Assembly: GCF_001705515.1 (NCBI RefSeq)
Contig: NZ_MDJS01000001.1
Coordinates: 2,232,001 to 2,296,000, forward strand
Length of the DNA: 64,000 nt
Direction: 5' to 3'
DNA from: Mucilaginibacter sp. PPCGB 2223
GTDB taxonomy: Bacteria > Bacteroidota > Bacteroidia > Sphingobacteriales > Sphingobacteriaceae
Within the stretch, counting starts at the first letter, position 1. Every line of letters starts with the position of its first letter. A program made the position numbers and the translations under genes. The notes under the pieces are model-generated. The model was given only the letters and a program-made list of their open reading frames with translations, ran no database searches and was not told the DNA's origin. This document shows positions 9,508 to 19,019 of the stretch, one piece after another.

Positions 9508-10875
9508 TTATTTATCGGTAAAAAACTCCTGCGGTTTAAGCTCGGCGTTCATTTGCGGGCTTACCAGCAAACCGGCGCAATACGGTTTATTTTTGATGTA
9601 TTTGCCTACGTACGAGCGGAGGTCGGCCTTGGTCACTTTTTTCAGGTTCTCAACATAAGTGGTGAAGTAATCGATGGAAGCCGATGCCCACCAGAACGAC
9701 AACACTTCTACAAAATCCGAAGTAACTTCCTGCTCGAACGATTGCCGTATCTCCAGTTTACGTTTGGCTGTTTCCACCTGTTCGTCGGTCACATAGTCCG
9801 GGCTGTCGAACAGTGCTATCTGGCGCTTCACCTCGGCAAGGCATTCTTTAACCTTGGCGGGATTAGGCACAACGGTAAGGTTAATAGGGCCAACATGCTC
9901 CAATGTTAAGTAACCAATATTAACCTGCAGCGCCAGGCCCGATTGCGTCAGCGCTTTGCTTAAAGTTGATGAGTTCTGGTTCAAAATGTACGAAAAAACG
10001 TCGGCGGCGTAGGTAGATGGTATATCATTGCGCGTATCCGGCCCCTGCCACTCCATTTCAATTACGGGTACCTGCGCCAGGTTCGATTCGACTACAAAAT
10101 AATCTGTTTTCTTTAATGGTTTAAACTCCGGGACAGGCCATTTTTTGAACGGATCGAACTGCGAAGGCGCCCAATCGCCATAAATATTTTCAGCCTCGCG
10201 GAAAACATCTTCATGGTTAACATCGCCGGCAACGGTCAGCATCGAGTTATTGGGATAGTAGTATTTGTTTTTGATCGAATCCATCATGGCCGGCGTGGCC
10301 GAGCGGATGACATTGTGATCGCCGATGGTATTTTTACGGCTGTACAGATCGCCCCACATGTGATGATCCATGGCGTTATCGAGCGCATAGAACGGGCTCG
10401 ACTCATCCTGCTGAAATTCGCCGTCGACCACCACATTTTCGCGGGCCATCTCGTCGGCATTAAAACTGGGGTACCGTATAGCCGAATTCATAAATCTCAG
10501 CCCTTGTTTCAGGTTCTTTTTGGGAAGGGTGAAGTAATAGCGCACATTTTCAACTGTAGTAGCGCCGTTAAAATCCATCCCAAGCTCGCTAACCCGGTTC
10601 ATAAAATCAGTTTGGCTGGCATAATCCTTATTGGCCTTAAAAAACATGTGCTCGTACAGGTGGCTCAGGCCATTAAACTCGGGCGACTCGGTATAAGCGC
10701 CGTTTTTACACGTTATCACGATAGTTGCCAGGGGCACACTGTTATCTTCGACAACCAGCACATCAAGCCCGTTGGACAGCTTTTTCAGGAAAATATTCGA
10801 CGGGAGCCTGGATTGCGCTTGCGCGAAGATAACCCCCAGGCATAAAACGGCAGAACAGCAAAGTTTTTTGATCAT
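9508..10875 (-). CDS. M16-family zinc peptidase, catalytic subunit
   Basis: The zinc motif HLYEH sits at residues 72-76, with acidic residues about 75 residues downstream (NVVVDGEFQQDE) to complete the site. I chose the ATG at 10875, not the longer frame to 10932, because it gives a clean signal peptide (MIKKLCCSAVLCLGVIFAQA). The result is 455 residues, normal for a two-domain M16B subunit. It is the first gene of a two-gene operon with the zinc-less partner. The product should be periplasmic and cleave peptides. Divergent transcription with the TauE gene leaves a 140-base shared upstream region. Confidence 0.9.
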   Translation of the reverse strand: MIKKLCCSAVLCLGVIFAQAQSRLPSNIFLKKLSNGLDVLVVEDNSVPLATIVITCKNGAYTESPEFNGLSHLYEHMFFKANKDYASQTDFMNRVSELGMDFNGATTVENVRYYFTLPKKNLKQGLRFMNSAIRYPSFNADEMARENVVVDGEFQQDESSPFYALDNAMDHHMWGDLYSRKNTIGDHNVIRSATPAMMDSIKNKYYYPNNSMLTVAGDVNHEDVFREAENIYGDWAPSQFDPFKKWPVPEFKPLKKTDYFVVESNLAQVPVIEMEWQGPDTRNDIPSTYAADVFSYILNQNSSTLSKALTQSGLALQVNIGYLTLEHVGPINLTVVPNPAKVKECLAEVKRQIALFDSPDYVTDEQVETAKRKLEIRQSFEQEVTSDFVEVLSFWWASASIDYFTTYVENLKKVTKADLRSYVGKYIKNKPYCAGLLVSPQMNAELKPQEFFTDK

Positions 10876-11015
10876 AAATTTTCGGTCATCAGCCGATAAA
10901 TATAACAAATCGGCCATAAAAAAAATATGCATGGCAAATGTTACAAAATGTTAAATGCTGCCATGTTGTTTAAGCCTGAAATTTATTGCTACTTTAGTCG
11001 CTCAAATCCCCGATC

Positions 11016-11852
11016 ATGTCGGTTCTTGTGTTAACTGTTATTATTTTAATTGGCGCCTACGCCGCGGGCCTTGTTGGTTCGCTAACAGGTTTGGGCGGCG
11101 CGGTGGTTATTATCCCCCTGCTTACTATCCTGCTTCATGTCGATATTCATTATGCCATTGGAGCCGCTTTGGTGTCGGTTATCGCCACCTCATCAGGTTC
11201 GGCGGTGGCTTATGTAAGGCAGGGTATCACTAACATGCGCCTGGGCATGTTTTTGGAGATAGCCACTACCAGCGGGGCCATTACCGGCGCAGTGATAGCT
11301 AAATATCTTCCCGTTAAATACATAGCGATTTTGTTTGGTTCAGTGCTCATCTTCTCGGCTATCATGTCGTTGCGAAAAAAGGCAGGATATATTAATAACG
11401 AGCCAAGCCCCCTATCGCAAAAATTAAAGCTTAACAGCAGCTACCCGGCAGCCGACAATACCGAAATCACTTATGGCGTGCGCAACGTGGCAGGCGGTTT
11501 TGTCATGATGATTTTTGCGGGTGTAATGTCGGGCTTGTTAGGGATAGGATCAGGAGCTTTAAAAGTTGTGGCTATGGACGGGATTATGCGTATCCCGTTC
11601 AAGGTATCCACCACCACCAGCAATTTTATGATAGGTGTTACCGCTGCCGCAAGCGCAGTGGTTTACCTGCAGCGCGGGTATATCGAACCGGGCCTGGCAA
11701 TGCCGGTTGTTATAGGCGTATTGCTGGGTGCGTTTACAGGCTCGAAAATACTGGTGCACGCACAGTCGAACTGGCTACGGTACTTTTTTGCTGTGATTGT
11801 GAGCATACTGGCCGTGCAGATGATTTATAAAGGAATAACGGGAGGGATATGA
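11016..11852 (+). CDS. TauE/SafE-family sulfite/organosulfonate exporter-like permease
   Basis: The 278-residue hydrophobic protein has about eight membrane segments and the internal repeat of the family: GLVGSLTGLGGAVVIIPLL near the N-terminus and GVMSGLLGIGSGALKVVAM in the second half. TauE/SafE members move sulfite, sulfoacetate, taurine or similar anions across the inner membrane, but the substrate cannot be told here. It overlaps the following DUF1634 gene by four bases (ATGA), a pairing common in other genomes. A weak promoter candidate, TTG (10966-10968) then 21 bases then TACTTTAG (10990-10997), lies upstream. Confidence 0.88.
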   Translation: MSVLVLTVIILIGAYAAGLVGSLTGLGGAVVIIPLLTILLHVDIHYAIGAALVSVIATSSGSAVAYVRQGITNMRLGMFLEIATTSGAITGAVIAKYLPVKYIAILFGSVLIFSAIMSLRKKAGYINNEPSPLSQKLKLNSSYPAADNTEITYGVRNVAGGFVMMIFAGVMSGLLGIGSGALKVVAMDGIMRIPFKVSTTTSNFMIGVTAAASAVVYLQRGYIEPGLAMPVVIGVLLGAFTGSKILVHAQSNWLRYFFAVIVSILAVQMIYKGITGGI

Positions 11853-12244
11853 AAGAAACTGAGGGCGGATCGATTAAAGATAAAGATATCCAGCAGCTGA
11901 TAGGCTCGTTGTTGCGATGGGGCGTACTGCTATCCATGATCGTTGTGACTATCGGCGGTGTGATCTATCTGTTCCGGCACGGGCACAATATCAGCGATTA
12001 TTCTACCTTCAAGCTTCAACCCGATTTTACCCGCGAGGTATGGCCCTTGTTACAAGGCGTTTTAGCCATCAAGGGCCGGGCCATTATACAGTTAGGCATT
12101 ATGCTGCTCATCGCCACGCCGATTATGCGGGTATTATTTTCGGCCATCGGTTTTTTTTTAGAGAAGGATTACCTCTATGTAGCCATAACAGTACTGGTTT
12201 TGGCCATCATCATGTTCAGTATGTTTGGTGGTTTTGGCAGTTAA
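11849..12244 (+). CDS. DUF1634 membrane protein, TauE partner
   Basis: The protein has 131 residues and three predicted membrane spans: GVLLSMIVVTIGGVIYLF, AIIQLGIMLLIATPIMRVLF and LYVAITVLVLAIIMFSMF. Size, three-span pattern and the position directly overlapping a TauE/SafE gene match DUF1634. It is probably an accessory subunit of the permease, though its biochemical role is not established. The four-base overlap implies translational coupling. Confidence 0.8.
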   Translation: MKETEGGSIKDKDIQQLIGSLLRWGVLLSMIVVTIGGVIYLFRHGHNISDYSTFKLQPDFTREVWPLLQGVLAIKGRAIIQLGIMLLIATPIMRVLFSAIGFFLEKDYLYVAITVLVLAIIMFSMFGGFGS

Positions 12245-12501
12245 GGCACAATATTTTTACAAAGCATAATTTACCACTCTACTTTTTTGCATATACCGCT
12301 TGTTTTGAGCCGCTTACAGCTTAAAATCGCCATCACTATTTCGCCGGTTTTGTAGTCGTCACCCTCGCAAATTCGCATTCCGCCTTCTTCTGGTTCGGTT
12401 TTTGGAGTTATCACACCGGTGAGGCAGCCATGTACAACCTCACAAGAATAAAAAAACTTACAAGTACATGGGTGTTGTCGCCCAACACAAAACATTTTTT
12501 T

Positions 12502-13153
12502 ATGAAGAAGCTAATTCTGTATTTCAGCATAATTTTGTTTGCAGCGCAGGCAAATGCACAAAAAAACTATTACTTAAAACCGGTTAAGATTGATAGCCTG
12601 GTAACGGTGTCGCTGCCGGTTGAATTTACCCGGACCAGCTCCGGCGGTCAGGATATCTTATCCGCTAACGGCAGTTACGGGTCGATGCTGGTTATCCGCA
12701 GTATTAACCCCCCATCGCAGCAAAGCGTAAAAAATCCCAATGGGCTGGATAACGTATTTAAAGAGTACGTTAAAAAAGTACAGCAGAGCTTATCCCAGGG
12801 CAGTATCGTAAATGACCATGATACTACCGTAGGCAAGCTTACCGCCCGCGATTTTGTTTTGCAGGTTGATACCGGCAGCGGTAGCCAATTGCGCCACTTT
12901 ACCCTGGTTTATACCAAAAACGTGAGTTATACTTTTGAGTATCTGTACGATGATTTCAGGAAAGACCTGGCCATGGGAAATGAAGGCGTTTTTTAGTTCG
13001 ATCAACGTATCGCCCGAATTAACTACGGCCGATCAGTATATTACCGCGCCCAGTCATTTCCCGGTAGTTACCGTGATTGTTAGTGCCGGTATATTATTGA
13101 TCATAACAGGTGCGGTCGTATTCTTCAGGCGAAGGCCCAACCTGGCAACCTAA
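12502..13153 (+). pseudogene. Secreted, C-terminally membrane-anchored protein, interrupted by a one-base frameshift
   Basis: The first frame starts at ATG 12502, which gives the signal peptide MKKLILYFSIILFAAQANAQ, and stops at 12996. Removing one G from the GGG run at 12975-12977 joins it without a break to a second frame: DLAMEMKAFFSSINVS continuing to 13153. That tail ends in a membrane helix (VVTVIVSAGILLIITGAVVFF) and basic residues RRR. The whole protein would be about 216 residues: periplasmic domain plus C-terminal anchor. No family is recognised. This is either a real inactivating mutation or a sequencing error; a slippery shift is less likely with only three Gs. The 257 bases before it hold no clear signal. 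Confidence 0.7.
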
Positions 13154-13821
13154 TCGTTTCGCCTTTTACGCGGCAGTAAACCATCGTTCCACTTTTTTGA
13201 GTGCAGGAAAGCTTTGCCCTCGATCCAGGTTATCCAAAAGATGGTAACGAACACACCCACCGCCGAGCCTACGGTAACATCTTCAAAAAAGTGTTCGCTC
13301 AGGTAAACACGCGAGTAGGCAACCAAAAACGCAGCGCCCAGAAAGAGTATTCCCCAGCTTTTTTTGGGCGTTATATAGGTTAGGATCACCGCCGTCGAAA
13401 ATGCAGATATGCTATGCCCCGATGGAAAGCTATGTGTTTCGAGCATCTCGACGCCCTTTACCAGGTACATACGGCTTACCTGATCCTTAAAATAGATAAT
13501 CGGCCTCGGCGCATCGAACATAAATTTCAGCACCTGCGCCAGTATGGAAGTTACCGCATAACTGGTACCCATTAAAAAGCCCCACCGGTAATTAAACAAC
13601 AGCAACAACAGGGTAATGATCACACAGGTTAAACCATCGCCCATGTGGGTATACCAGGCAAAAAAAACATCGCCAAAATCAAAATGCCAGCTGTTTACAG
13701 TAAAATAGATCTGCGATTTGGTAAAGAGCAGTTTAATGATCAGACAAGGCAGCAAAATACACAGGTATGAAATAAAAAACACTCGTATCTGCCGCAGGAC
13801 TGTATAGATGCTGGTTTTCAT
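13150..13821 (-). CDS. PAP2-family integral-membrane phosphatase
   Basis: The 223 residues have about six hydrophobic helices and all three PAP2 motifs: K99-x6-RP (KFMFDAPRP), PSGH at 133-136, and SR(170-171)-x5-H177-x3-D181. These form the vanadium-haloperoxidase-like active site of lipid phosphatases such as PgpB and undecaprenyl-diphosphate phosphatases. It probably dephosphorylates a polyprenyl- or phosphatidyl-phosphate at the inner membrane's outer face. It is convergent with, and overlaps by four bases, the end of the frameshifted gene. A second PAP2 gene lies at 15990. Confidence 0.9.
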   Translation of the reverse strand: MKTSIYTVLRQIRVFFISYLCILLPCLIIKLLFTKSQIYFTVNSWHFDFGDVFFAWYTHMGDGLTCVIITLLLLLFNYRWGFLMGTSYAVTSILAQVLKFMFDAPRPIIYFKDQVSRMYLVKGVEMLETHSFPSGHSISAFSTAVILTYITPKKSWGILFLGAAFLVAYSRVYLSEHFFEDVTVGSAVGVFVTIFWITWIEGKAFLHSKKWNDGLLPRKRRND

Positions 13822-13901
13822 GGGCGCAAGTTAATTAGTAATGCTTAGTTATCAATATAAAATTTTTTGGTTATGTTTGGTTTTAGCTTAAAACCGACCT
13901 C

Positions 13902-15647
13902 ATGCCGACAAATATCTTCCGCAAAAAATCTATCGAAAAAATAGTCGCTGATTCCAAATCCGGGCTCGACGATGGCCATGGCATATCGCTCAATAAAGTT
14001 TTAACCGTGCGCGACCTTACCGCGCTGGGTATAGCGGCAGTTATAGGTGCCGGTATTTTTAGTACGGTAGGCCAGGCTTGTTTTGATGGCGGCCCTGGTG
14101 TGATCGTCCTGTTCATTATCTGCGCCATAGCCTGCGGTTTTGCAGCGCTTTGTTATGCGGAGTTCGCATCGCGTATACCGATGTCGGGCAGTGCGTATAC
14201 TTACTCGTACGCCGCTTTTGGCGAAATTATTGCCTGGATCATCGGCTGGGATCTGGTGATGGAATATGCCGTGGGCAATATTACCGTGGCCATTTCATGG
14301 TCGGGCAACCTGACGAGTTTTCTGCATAACATCGGTTTAAAGATACCCGGCTTTTTAAGTAACAGCTTTTTTGATGTAAAGAGCAGTAATGCCAAATACC
14401 TCGACCTGGTAGCTAAGCACGACCTTAAAGGCGCTGCCGACCTTGCAGACATGCACCAGCTATGGGTTAATGCACCGCATATTGGTTCGTTGCCTGTCAT
14501 TTTAAATATACCCGCGCTGGCCATCACCACGTTCATTACTTATTTGGTCTACATCGGCATCAGCGAATCGCGCAAAGCAAGTAACCTGATGGTGGCTTTT
14601 AAATTACTGGTGGTTGTAGCCGTAATCGCTATCGGTTTTTGTTATGTGAACCCTGCCAACTGGACACCTTTTATGCCTAACAAGTTTGCCGGCGTGATGA
14701 AAGGCGTATCGGCCGTATTCTTTGCCTATATCGGTTTTGATGCGATATCCACCACCGCCGAAGAATGTAAAAACCCACAGCGCGATTTGCCCCGGGGCAT
14801 GTTTTACTCGCTGATCATCTGTACCGCTCTGTATGTGCTGGTAGCCCTGGTACTAACCGGCATGGTGCATTATTCAAAATTAAATACAGCCGATTTCCTG
14901 GCCAATGCCTTCAATGAGCGCGGGCTGAATTTCCTGGGCGGTATCATCGCCTTGAGTGCCATTGTGGCAACCACATCTGTGTTGCTGGTATTTCAGATAG
15001 GCCAGCCCCGGATATGGATGAGCATGAGCCGCGACGGTTTATTGCCGCCGCGTTTTTCGCGCCTGCACCCTAAATTCCAAACGCCGTCATTTGCCACCAT
15101 AATTACAGGTTTGGTGGTGGGGATACCCGCTTTGTTTTTAGATTCGGAGATAGCCACGGCCCTTTGCAGCATAGGTACCTTGTTCGCGTTCGTGCTGGTT
15201 TGCGGTGGCATTTTGATATTACCCAAGGCCGAAAAAGGCAACGGCAAGTTCACGCTGCCCTATATCAATGGTAAATTCATCATCCCGGTTTTGCTCATCG
15301 TAGCCGTAGGCTTCACGCAATGGCAGGCGCCCGGTTTCTTCAGCAATTTCTTTTTAAACTATTCTGACGGTGATGCCACCCATTCGGCGACACACGTGTT
15401 TATGGAAAAGCTGCCATATTTTGTTTTCGCCTTGTTGGTTTTAGCCATAGCTGTTGCCGGCTACTTTAAAAACTTCTCGCTTATCCCGGTACTCGGCTTA
15501 ATGTCGTGTTTCTACCTGATGACAGAATTAGGCACCACCAACTGGCTGCGCTTTTTAATATGGCTGTTGATAGGTCTCGTCATCTATTTTACCTACGGTG
15601 TAAAGAAAAGTAAACTGGCCAAAGAAAGCACTCCCCCAGCGGGATAA
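13902..15647 (+). CDS. APC-superfamily amino-acid permease (cationic-type)
   Basis: The 581-residue protein has about 13-14 membrane helices. The N-terminal signature GIAAVIGAGIFSTVGQAC contains the GAGIF substrate-backbone motif of helix 1, and the later PRG motif (LPRGMFYSLI) is also present. The extended C-terminal half suggests the CAT/YfnA subgroup. It would import amino acids across the inner membrane by H+ or Na+ coupling; the substrate is not defined by sequence. An inserted loop (about residues 160-190) is longer than in many members. SemiSWEET follows 17 bases after its stop. Confidence 0.9.
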   Translation: MPTNIFRKKSIEKIVADSKSGLDDGHGISLNKVLTVRDLTALGIAAVIGAGIFSTVGQACFDGGPGVIVLFIICAIACGFAALCYAEFASRIPMSGSAYTYSYAAFGEIIAWIIGWDLVMEYAVGNITVAISWSGNLTSFLHNIGLKIPGFLSNSFFDVKSSNAKYLDLVAKHDLKGAADLADMHQLWVNAPHIGSLPVILNIPALAITTFITYLVYIGISESRKASNLMVAFKLLVVVAVIAIGFCYVNPANWTPFMPNKFAGVMKGVSAVFFAYIGFDAISTTAEECKNPQRDLPRGMFYSLIICTALYVLVALVLTGMVHYSKLNTADFLANAFNERGLNFLGGIIALSAIVATTSVLLVFQIGQPRIWMSMSRDGLLPPRFSRLHPKFQTPSFATIITGLVVGIPALFLDSEIATALCSIGTLFAFVLVCGGILILPKAEKGNGKFTLPYINGKFIIPVLLIVAVGFTQWQAPGFFSNFFLNYSDGDATHSATHVFMEKLPYFVFALLVLAIAVAGYFKNFSLIPVLGLMSCFYLMTELGTTNWLRFLIWLLIGLVIYFTYGVKKSKLAKESTPPAG

Positions 15648-15664
15648 AGCGTATATTTGCGCAA

Positions 15665-15919
15665 ATGAATTACATCCAGACTATTGGTTACCTGGCTGCT
15701 TTTGGCACCACGGTTTCGTTTTTACCGCAGGCTGTTAAAACCATCCGCACCAAGGATACTACGGGTATATCGCTGTCGATGTATTTTTGTTTTACGCTGG
15801 GTACTTTGCTTTGGCTGATATATGGCGTTTTAAGCGGCCAATACCCTGTAGTAACAGCCAATGCCATTACTTTTTTGTTTGCCGTTACCATCCTCATCTA
15901 TAAAATTAAATACAAGTAA
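15665..15919 (+). CDS. SemiSWEET sugar transporter (PQ-loop)
   Basis: The protein has 84 residues with exactly three helices and the PQ-loop FLPQ at residues 19-22, followed by KTIRTKDTTG. This is the half-transporter SemiSWEET form, which works as a homodimer to move sugars down their gradient across the inner membrane. TATATTTG at 15652-15659 resembles a -7 element but lies only five bases before the ATG, so either the transcript is leaderless or the gene is read from the permease promoter. Length is typical. Confidence 0.92.
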   Translation: MNYIQTIGYLAAFGTTVSFLPQAVKTIRTKDTTGISLSMYFCFTLGTLLWLIYGVLSGQYPVVTANAITFLFAVTILIYKIKYK

Positions 15920-15989
15920 TTATTTCTCTCCAGGAAAAACACAAAATTGCCTTTTATAGTTGTATCTATCACATCTATATTATGTCATT

Positions 15990-16763
15990 GTGAAAAAATT
16001 ATTAATTATTATCTTATGCTTCGCCGGGTTAAATACACAGGCCCAGGTTGTTGACAGCGTTAAAAAAGACCTTTTTACCGCCCCCGATACGGTAAAGCAT
16101 TTACACAGCAAGGTACTCTCACTGGTTGTGCCTGCCGGGTTGATCACTTATGGCGTTGCATCGTTTATCATCGATCCCATCCGCCGGCTCGACTACTCCA
16201 CCAATAACGAAATACAAAAGACCGACCCGGATTTCAGCAGCAAGGCCGAAAATTATTTTCAGTTCGCACCCGTAATATTAACCTACGGCTTAAACCTGGT
16301 AGGTGTATCCGGTAAAAATACGTTTATCGATCGCACAGCATTATTGGGGCTTTCGGGCGGTATTTTAGGCATTTCCGCCACGATAACCAAACACGCCACG
16401 CACAGGCTGCGCCCAAATGGCGCCGATTACCTGTCATTCCCTTCAGGGCATACATCTACCGCTTTTTTGGGTGCCGAGTTTATGGCCCAGGAGTTTACCG
16501 GTAAATCAAAATGGTACGGCATACTGGGTTATAGCATTGCTACTACAACGGGTGTTTTCAGATTGTATAACCACGACCACTGGCTGAGCGATGTTGTGGC
16601 CGGTGCGGGCTTCGGGATCATGTCGACCAAATTGTCTTATCTCATCTACCCTTATATCCGTAACGCGCTCACCCATACTGATAACAAGACGGGCAAAAAA
16701 ACCATGCTAACACCCTCCTATCAGGACGGCACAATGAGTTTTACTTTTGTGAAGGAGTTGTAA
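15990..16763 (+). CDS. PAP2-family phosphatase, secreted/outer-membrane type
   Basis: The GTG at 15990 gives the signal peptide MKKLLIIILCFAGLNTQAQ, so I prefer it to the TTG 30 bases upstream. The 257-residue product carries PAP2 motifs K134-x6-RP (KHATHRLRP), PSGH at 151-154 and R191-x5-H197-x3-D201. The cleavable signal sequence and few hydrophobic helices set it apart from the PAP2 gene at 13150. It resembles periplasmic or outer-membrane PAP2 proteins of Bacteroidota, some of which act on lipid A or undecaprenyl phosphates. The substrate is uncertain. Confidence 0.85.
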   Translation: MKKLLIIILCFAGLNTQAQVVDSVKKDLFTAPDTVKHLHSKVLSLVVPAGLITYGVASFIIDPIRRLDYSTNNEIQKTDPDFSSKAENYFQFAPVILTYGLNLVGVSGKNTFIDRTALLGLSGGILGISATITKHATHRLRPNGADYLSFPSGHTSTAFLGAEFMAQEFTGKSKWYGILGYSIATTTGVFRLYNHDHWLSDVVAGAGFGIMSTKLSYLIYPYIRNALTHTDNKTGKKTMLTPSYQDGTMSFTFVKEL

Positions 16764-16850
16764 AGCCCCACCCAACCCTCCCCGGTAGGGAGGGCTTGTA
16801 AAATATTCTATCAAAAGTCTCCCCTTCCGGGGGAGATTTAGAGGGGGCTT
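16763..16850. repeat. Compound palindromic intergenic repeat between PAP2 and kup
   Basis: The outer arms AAGCCCC (16763-16769) and GGGGCTT (16844-16850) enclose two hairpins: CCCTCCC/GGGAGGG (16776-16794) and TCTCCCC/GGGGAGA (16818-16836). The fold would be a three-way junction. The element fills the gap between two convergent genes, touching both stop codons, and can act as a bidirectional terminator. A simpler relative lies at 19530-19554. Confidence 0.75.
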
Positions 16851-18816
16851 ATCGTTTAATCCTCCTCAGCTCAACGGTGTTCGGATCGGACAACATTAAC
16901 GGCACCTTCTCCACCGTAACAAAGCTCAGGTCGAGGCCAAAGCTCCGCTCTTCCGAAAGGCTTCCCTTTTTGAGCAGGAAATAATAGTTCATGATGAATT
17001 TTTCGTAAAAAGACAGGTTGTGCGAGCGCGACAATATTTTCTCCAACACAATAAAGCGGAAATCGCCCACGATGCGGTGCCTGTTCAACGATTTATATTG
17101 GCTGGTAATATCCACCTCGCCGTTCTTCACCAAATCTTCCACTACTTTACGGAACAGGATGTTCACACCCTGATCAACCCGGAAGCCCAAACGGAAGTCA
17201 ATACGGATCAGCTTATTGGGGATGAGCACTTTTACATCGTACTCGCGTGTGTGCGGTTCGTCCATTACGTTAACGTGCACCAGCCAGTACACGTCGGCAC
17301 GCTTGGGTTGCTTTTGCAGGATAGAGTAAATGATCTTCGATTCGATCTCCGAATCGAAATTGGCGCTGGTTAAATACACCAGTTGCGAAGCATATTTAGG
17401 TACGGTTTCATCTTCGCTCAGCTCTTTAATGATCGGGAAGTAATCGCTCACCTCGATGAACTTTACATAGCGGTTACGTATCTTCCGCGCCGTATGCCAT
17501 GCCCACATCACCGAAAACAACACTGTACCGATAGTTACCGTGAACCAGCCACCATGCAGGAACTTGAACATATTACTTACCAGGAAAGCCATCTCGATAG
17601 TGATGTAAACCGCCAGGAAGATGTAGATGAGATACATCGGGAAGTTCTTGGCTTTGAGGAAACGCGAAACCAATATGGTGGTAGAGAGCATGGCTATAGT
17701 GATGCTCAAACCATAGGCCGCCTCCATATTTTCGGAATGTTTAAACTGCGCGATAACACCTAAACAACCCGCCCACAACAACCAGTTAACACTGGGCACA
17801 TATAGCTGACCGCGTTCGTCGGTGGGATAAACGATCTTTAATTTGGGCCACAGGTTCAAACGGATAGCTTCGGCGATGAGCGTGAAAGAACCCGAGATCA
17901 AAGCCTGGCTGGCGATTACCGCAGCCACTGTAGCTATACCGATGCCATAAATCAAAAACCACTCGGGCATAATATGATAAAACGGGTTAATGGTAACCTG
18001 GTGCCCCGCCTCCTGGTGGACAAGCGTTTGCCCGGTATGCTGCAACAGCCAAACACCCTGACCCAAATAGTTAAGCACCAGGCTTATTTTAACATAAATC
18101 CAGCTTACGCGGATGTTTGCCCGGCCGCAGTGGCCAAGATCCGAATACAAAGCTTCGGCGCCCGTGGTACACAGAAATACCGCGCCAAGCACGATAAAGA
18201 AATTAGGATCGTTGATGAGCAGATGGATAGCATAATAAGGGTTCAACGCCTTAAAGATCATCGGCATTTTGACGATATAGGTCATGCCCAGAACGCCCAT
18301 CATGGTAAACCAGATGAACATAATGGGGCCAAAGCCTTTGCCTACCAGCGCGGTACCAAAGCGCTGTATTAAAAACAGAATGGTTAAAATGATGACAACG
18401 ATATACACCGTGGGTAAATGCGGATAAAGGATATCCAACCCTTCGATGGCCGATGAAACGGTAATAGGTGGAGTGATGATGCCATCGGCCAGGAGTGCGC
18501 AACCGCCCACAATGGCCGGTATGAGCAGCCATTTGGCTCGCCGGCGCACCAGCGAGAACAGGGCGAATATGCCGCCCTCGCCTTTGTTATCGGCCCTTAG
18601 GGTGATCACCACATATTTTAACGTTGTTTGTAGCGTAAGCGTCCAGAAAATACAGGAAATACCGCCCAGGATCAGGTCGGCGTTGATAACATCTTTACCT
18701 ACAATAGCCGTAAAAACATACAATGGGGATGTACCGATATCACCATAAATGATACCTAAACTGATCAAAAACCCCGCCGCGGATAACCTGGTGAAGTGAT
18801 TATTATGTGATGACAT
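16849..18816 (-). CDS. kup: Low-affinity potassium uptake protein Kup
   Basis: The 655-residue protein carries the KUP/HAK/KT signature GIIYGDIGTSPLYV near the N-terminus and about 12 membrane helices. A C-terminal cytoplasmic domain of about 200 residues follows, as is usual in the family. It imports K+ with protons across the inner membrane. Gene neighbours are unrelated and convergent or divergent, so it is monocistronic. The region upstream (18817-19019) is AT-rich, and I found no exact -7 consensus for it. Confidence 0.95.
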   Translation of the reverse strand: MSSHNNHFTRLSAAGFLISLGIIYGDIGTSPLYVFTAIVGKDVINADLILGGISCIFWTLTLQTTLKYVVITLRADNKGEGGIFALFSLVRRRAKWLLIPAIVGGCALLADGIITPPITVSSAIEGLDILYPHLPTVYIVVIILTILFLIQRFGTALVGKGFGPIMFIWFTMMGVLGMTYIVKMPMIFKALNPYYAIHLLINDPNFFIVLGAVFLCTTGAEALYSDLGHCGRANIRVSWIYVKISLVLNYLGQGVWLLQHTGQTLVHQEAGHQVTINPFYHIMPEWFLIYGIGIATVAAVIASQALISGSFTLIAEAIRLNLWPKLKIVYPTDERGQLYVPSVNWLLWAGCLGVIAQFKHSENMEAAYGLSITIAMLSTTILVSRFLKAKNFPMYLIYIFLAVYITIEMAFLVSNMFKFLHGGWFTVTIGTVLFSVMWAWHTARKIRNRYVKFIEVSDYFPIIKELSEDETVPKYASQLVYLTSANFDSEIESKIIYSILQKQPKRADVYWLVHVNVMDEPHTREYDVKVLIPNKLIRIDFRLGFRVDQGVNILFRKVVEDLVKNGEVDITSQYKSLNRHRIVGDFRFIVLEKILSRSHNLSFYEKFIMNYYFLLKKGSLSEERSFGLDLSFVTVEKVPLMLSDPNTVELRRIKR

Positions 18817-18980
18817 TTAAAAAAAGAAAAGAATGTTGACTAAATTTACTAACCTATTGAACCTATTTTACGTATATGTATCTAAATTATAAACCGATAC
18901 AAAAAAAGGGCTTAATTTTGGTATCGGCAAGGCATTGTTAAATAATGTTAAAATTTAAATTCAATATCATAGTATTTTAA

Positions 18981-19008
18981 TTTGGAACGACTTTTATAGC
19001 TATTTTTG
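18981..19008 (+). promoter_or_regulatory. Probable promoter of the T9SS cargo gene
   Basis: TTTG (18981-18984) and TATTTTTG (19001-19008) form a -33/-7 pair with a 16-base spacer, ending 11 bases before the ATG. The spacing is slightly short for the consensus. Confidence 0.5.
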
Positions 19009-19019
19009 TAAAATATTTT

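Noticed and set aside
12271..12495. 74-codon minus-strand frame with several cysteines
   Set aside because: No start context, no family and a poor amino-acid pattern in the gap before the frameshifted gene; the cysteine spacing fits no known motif.
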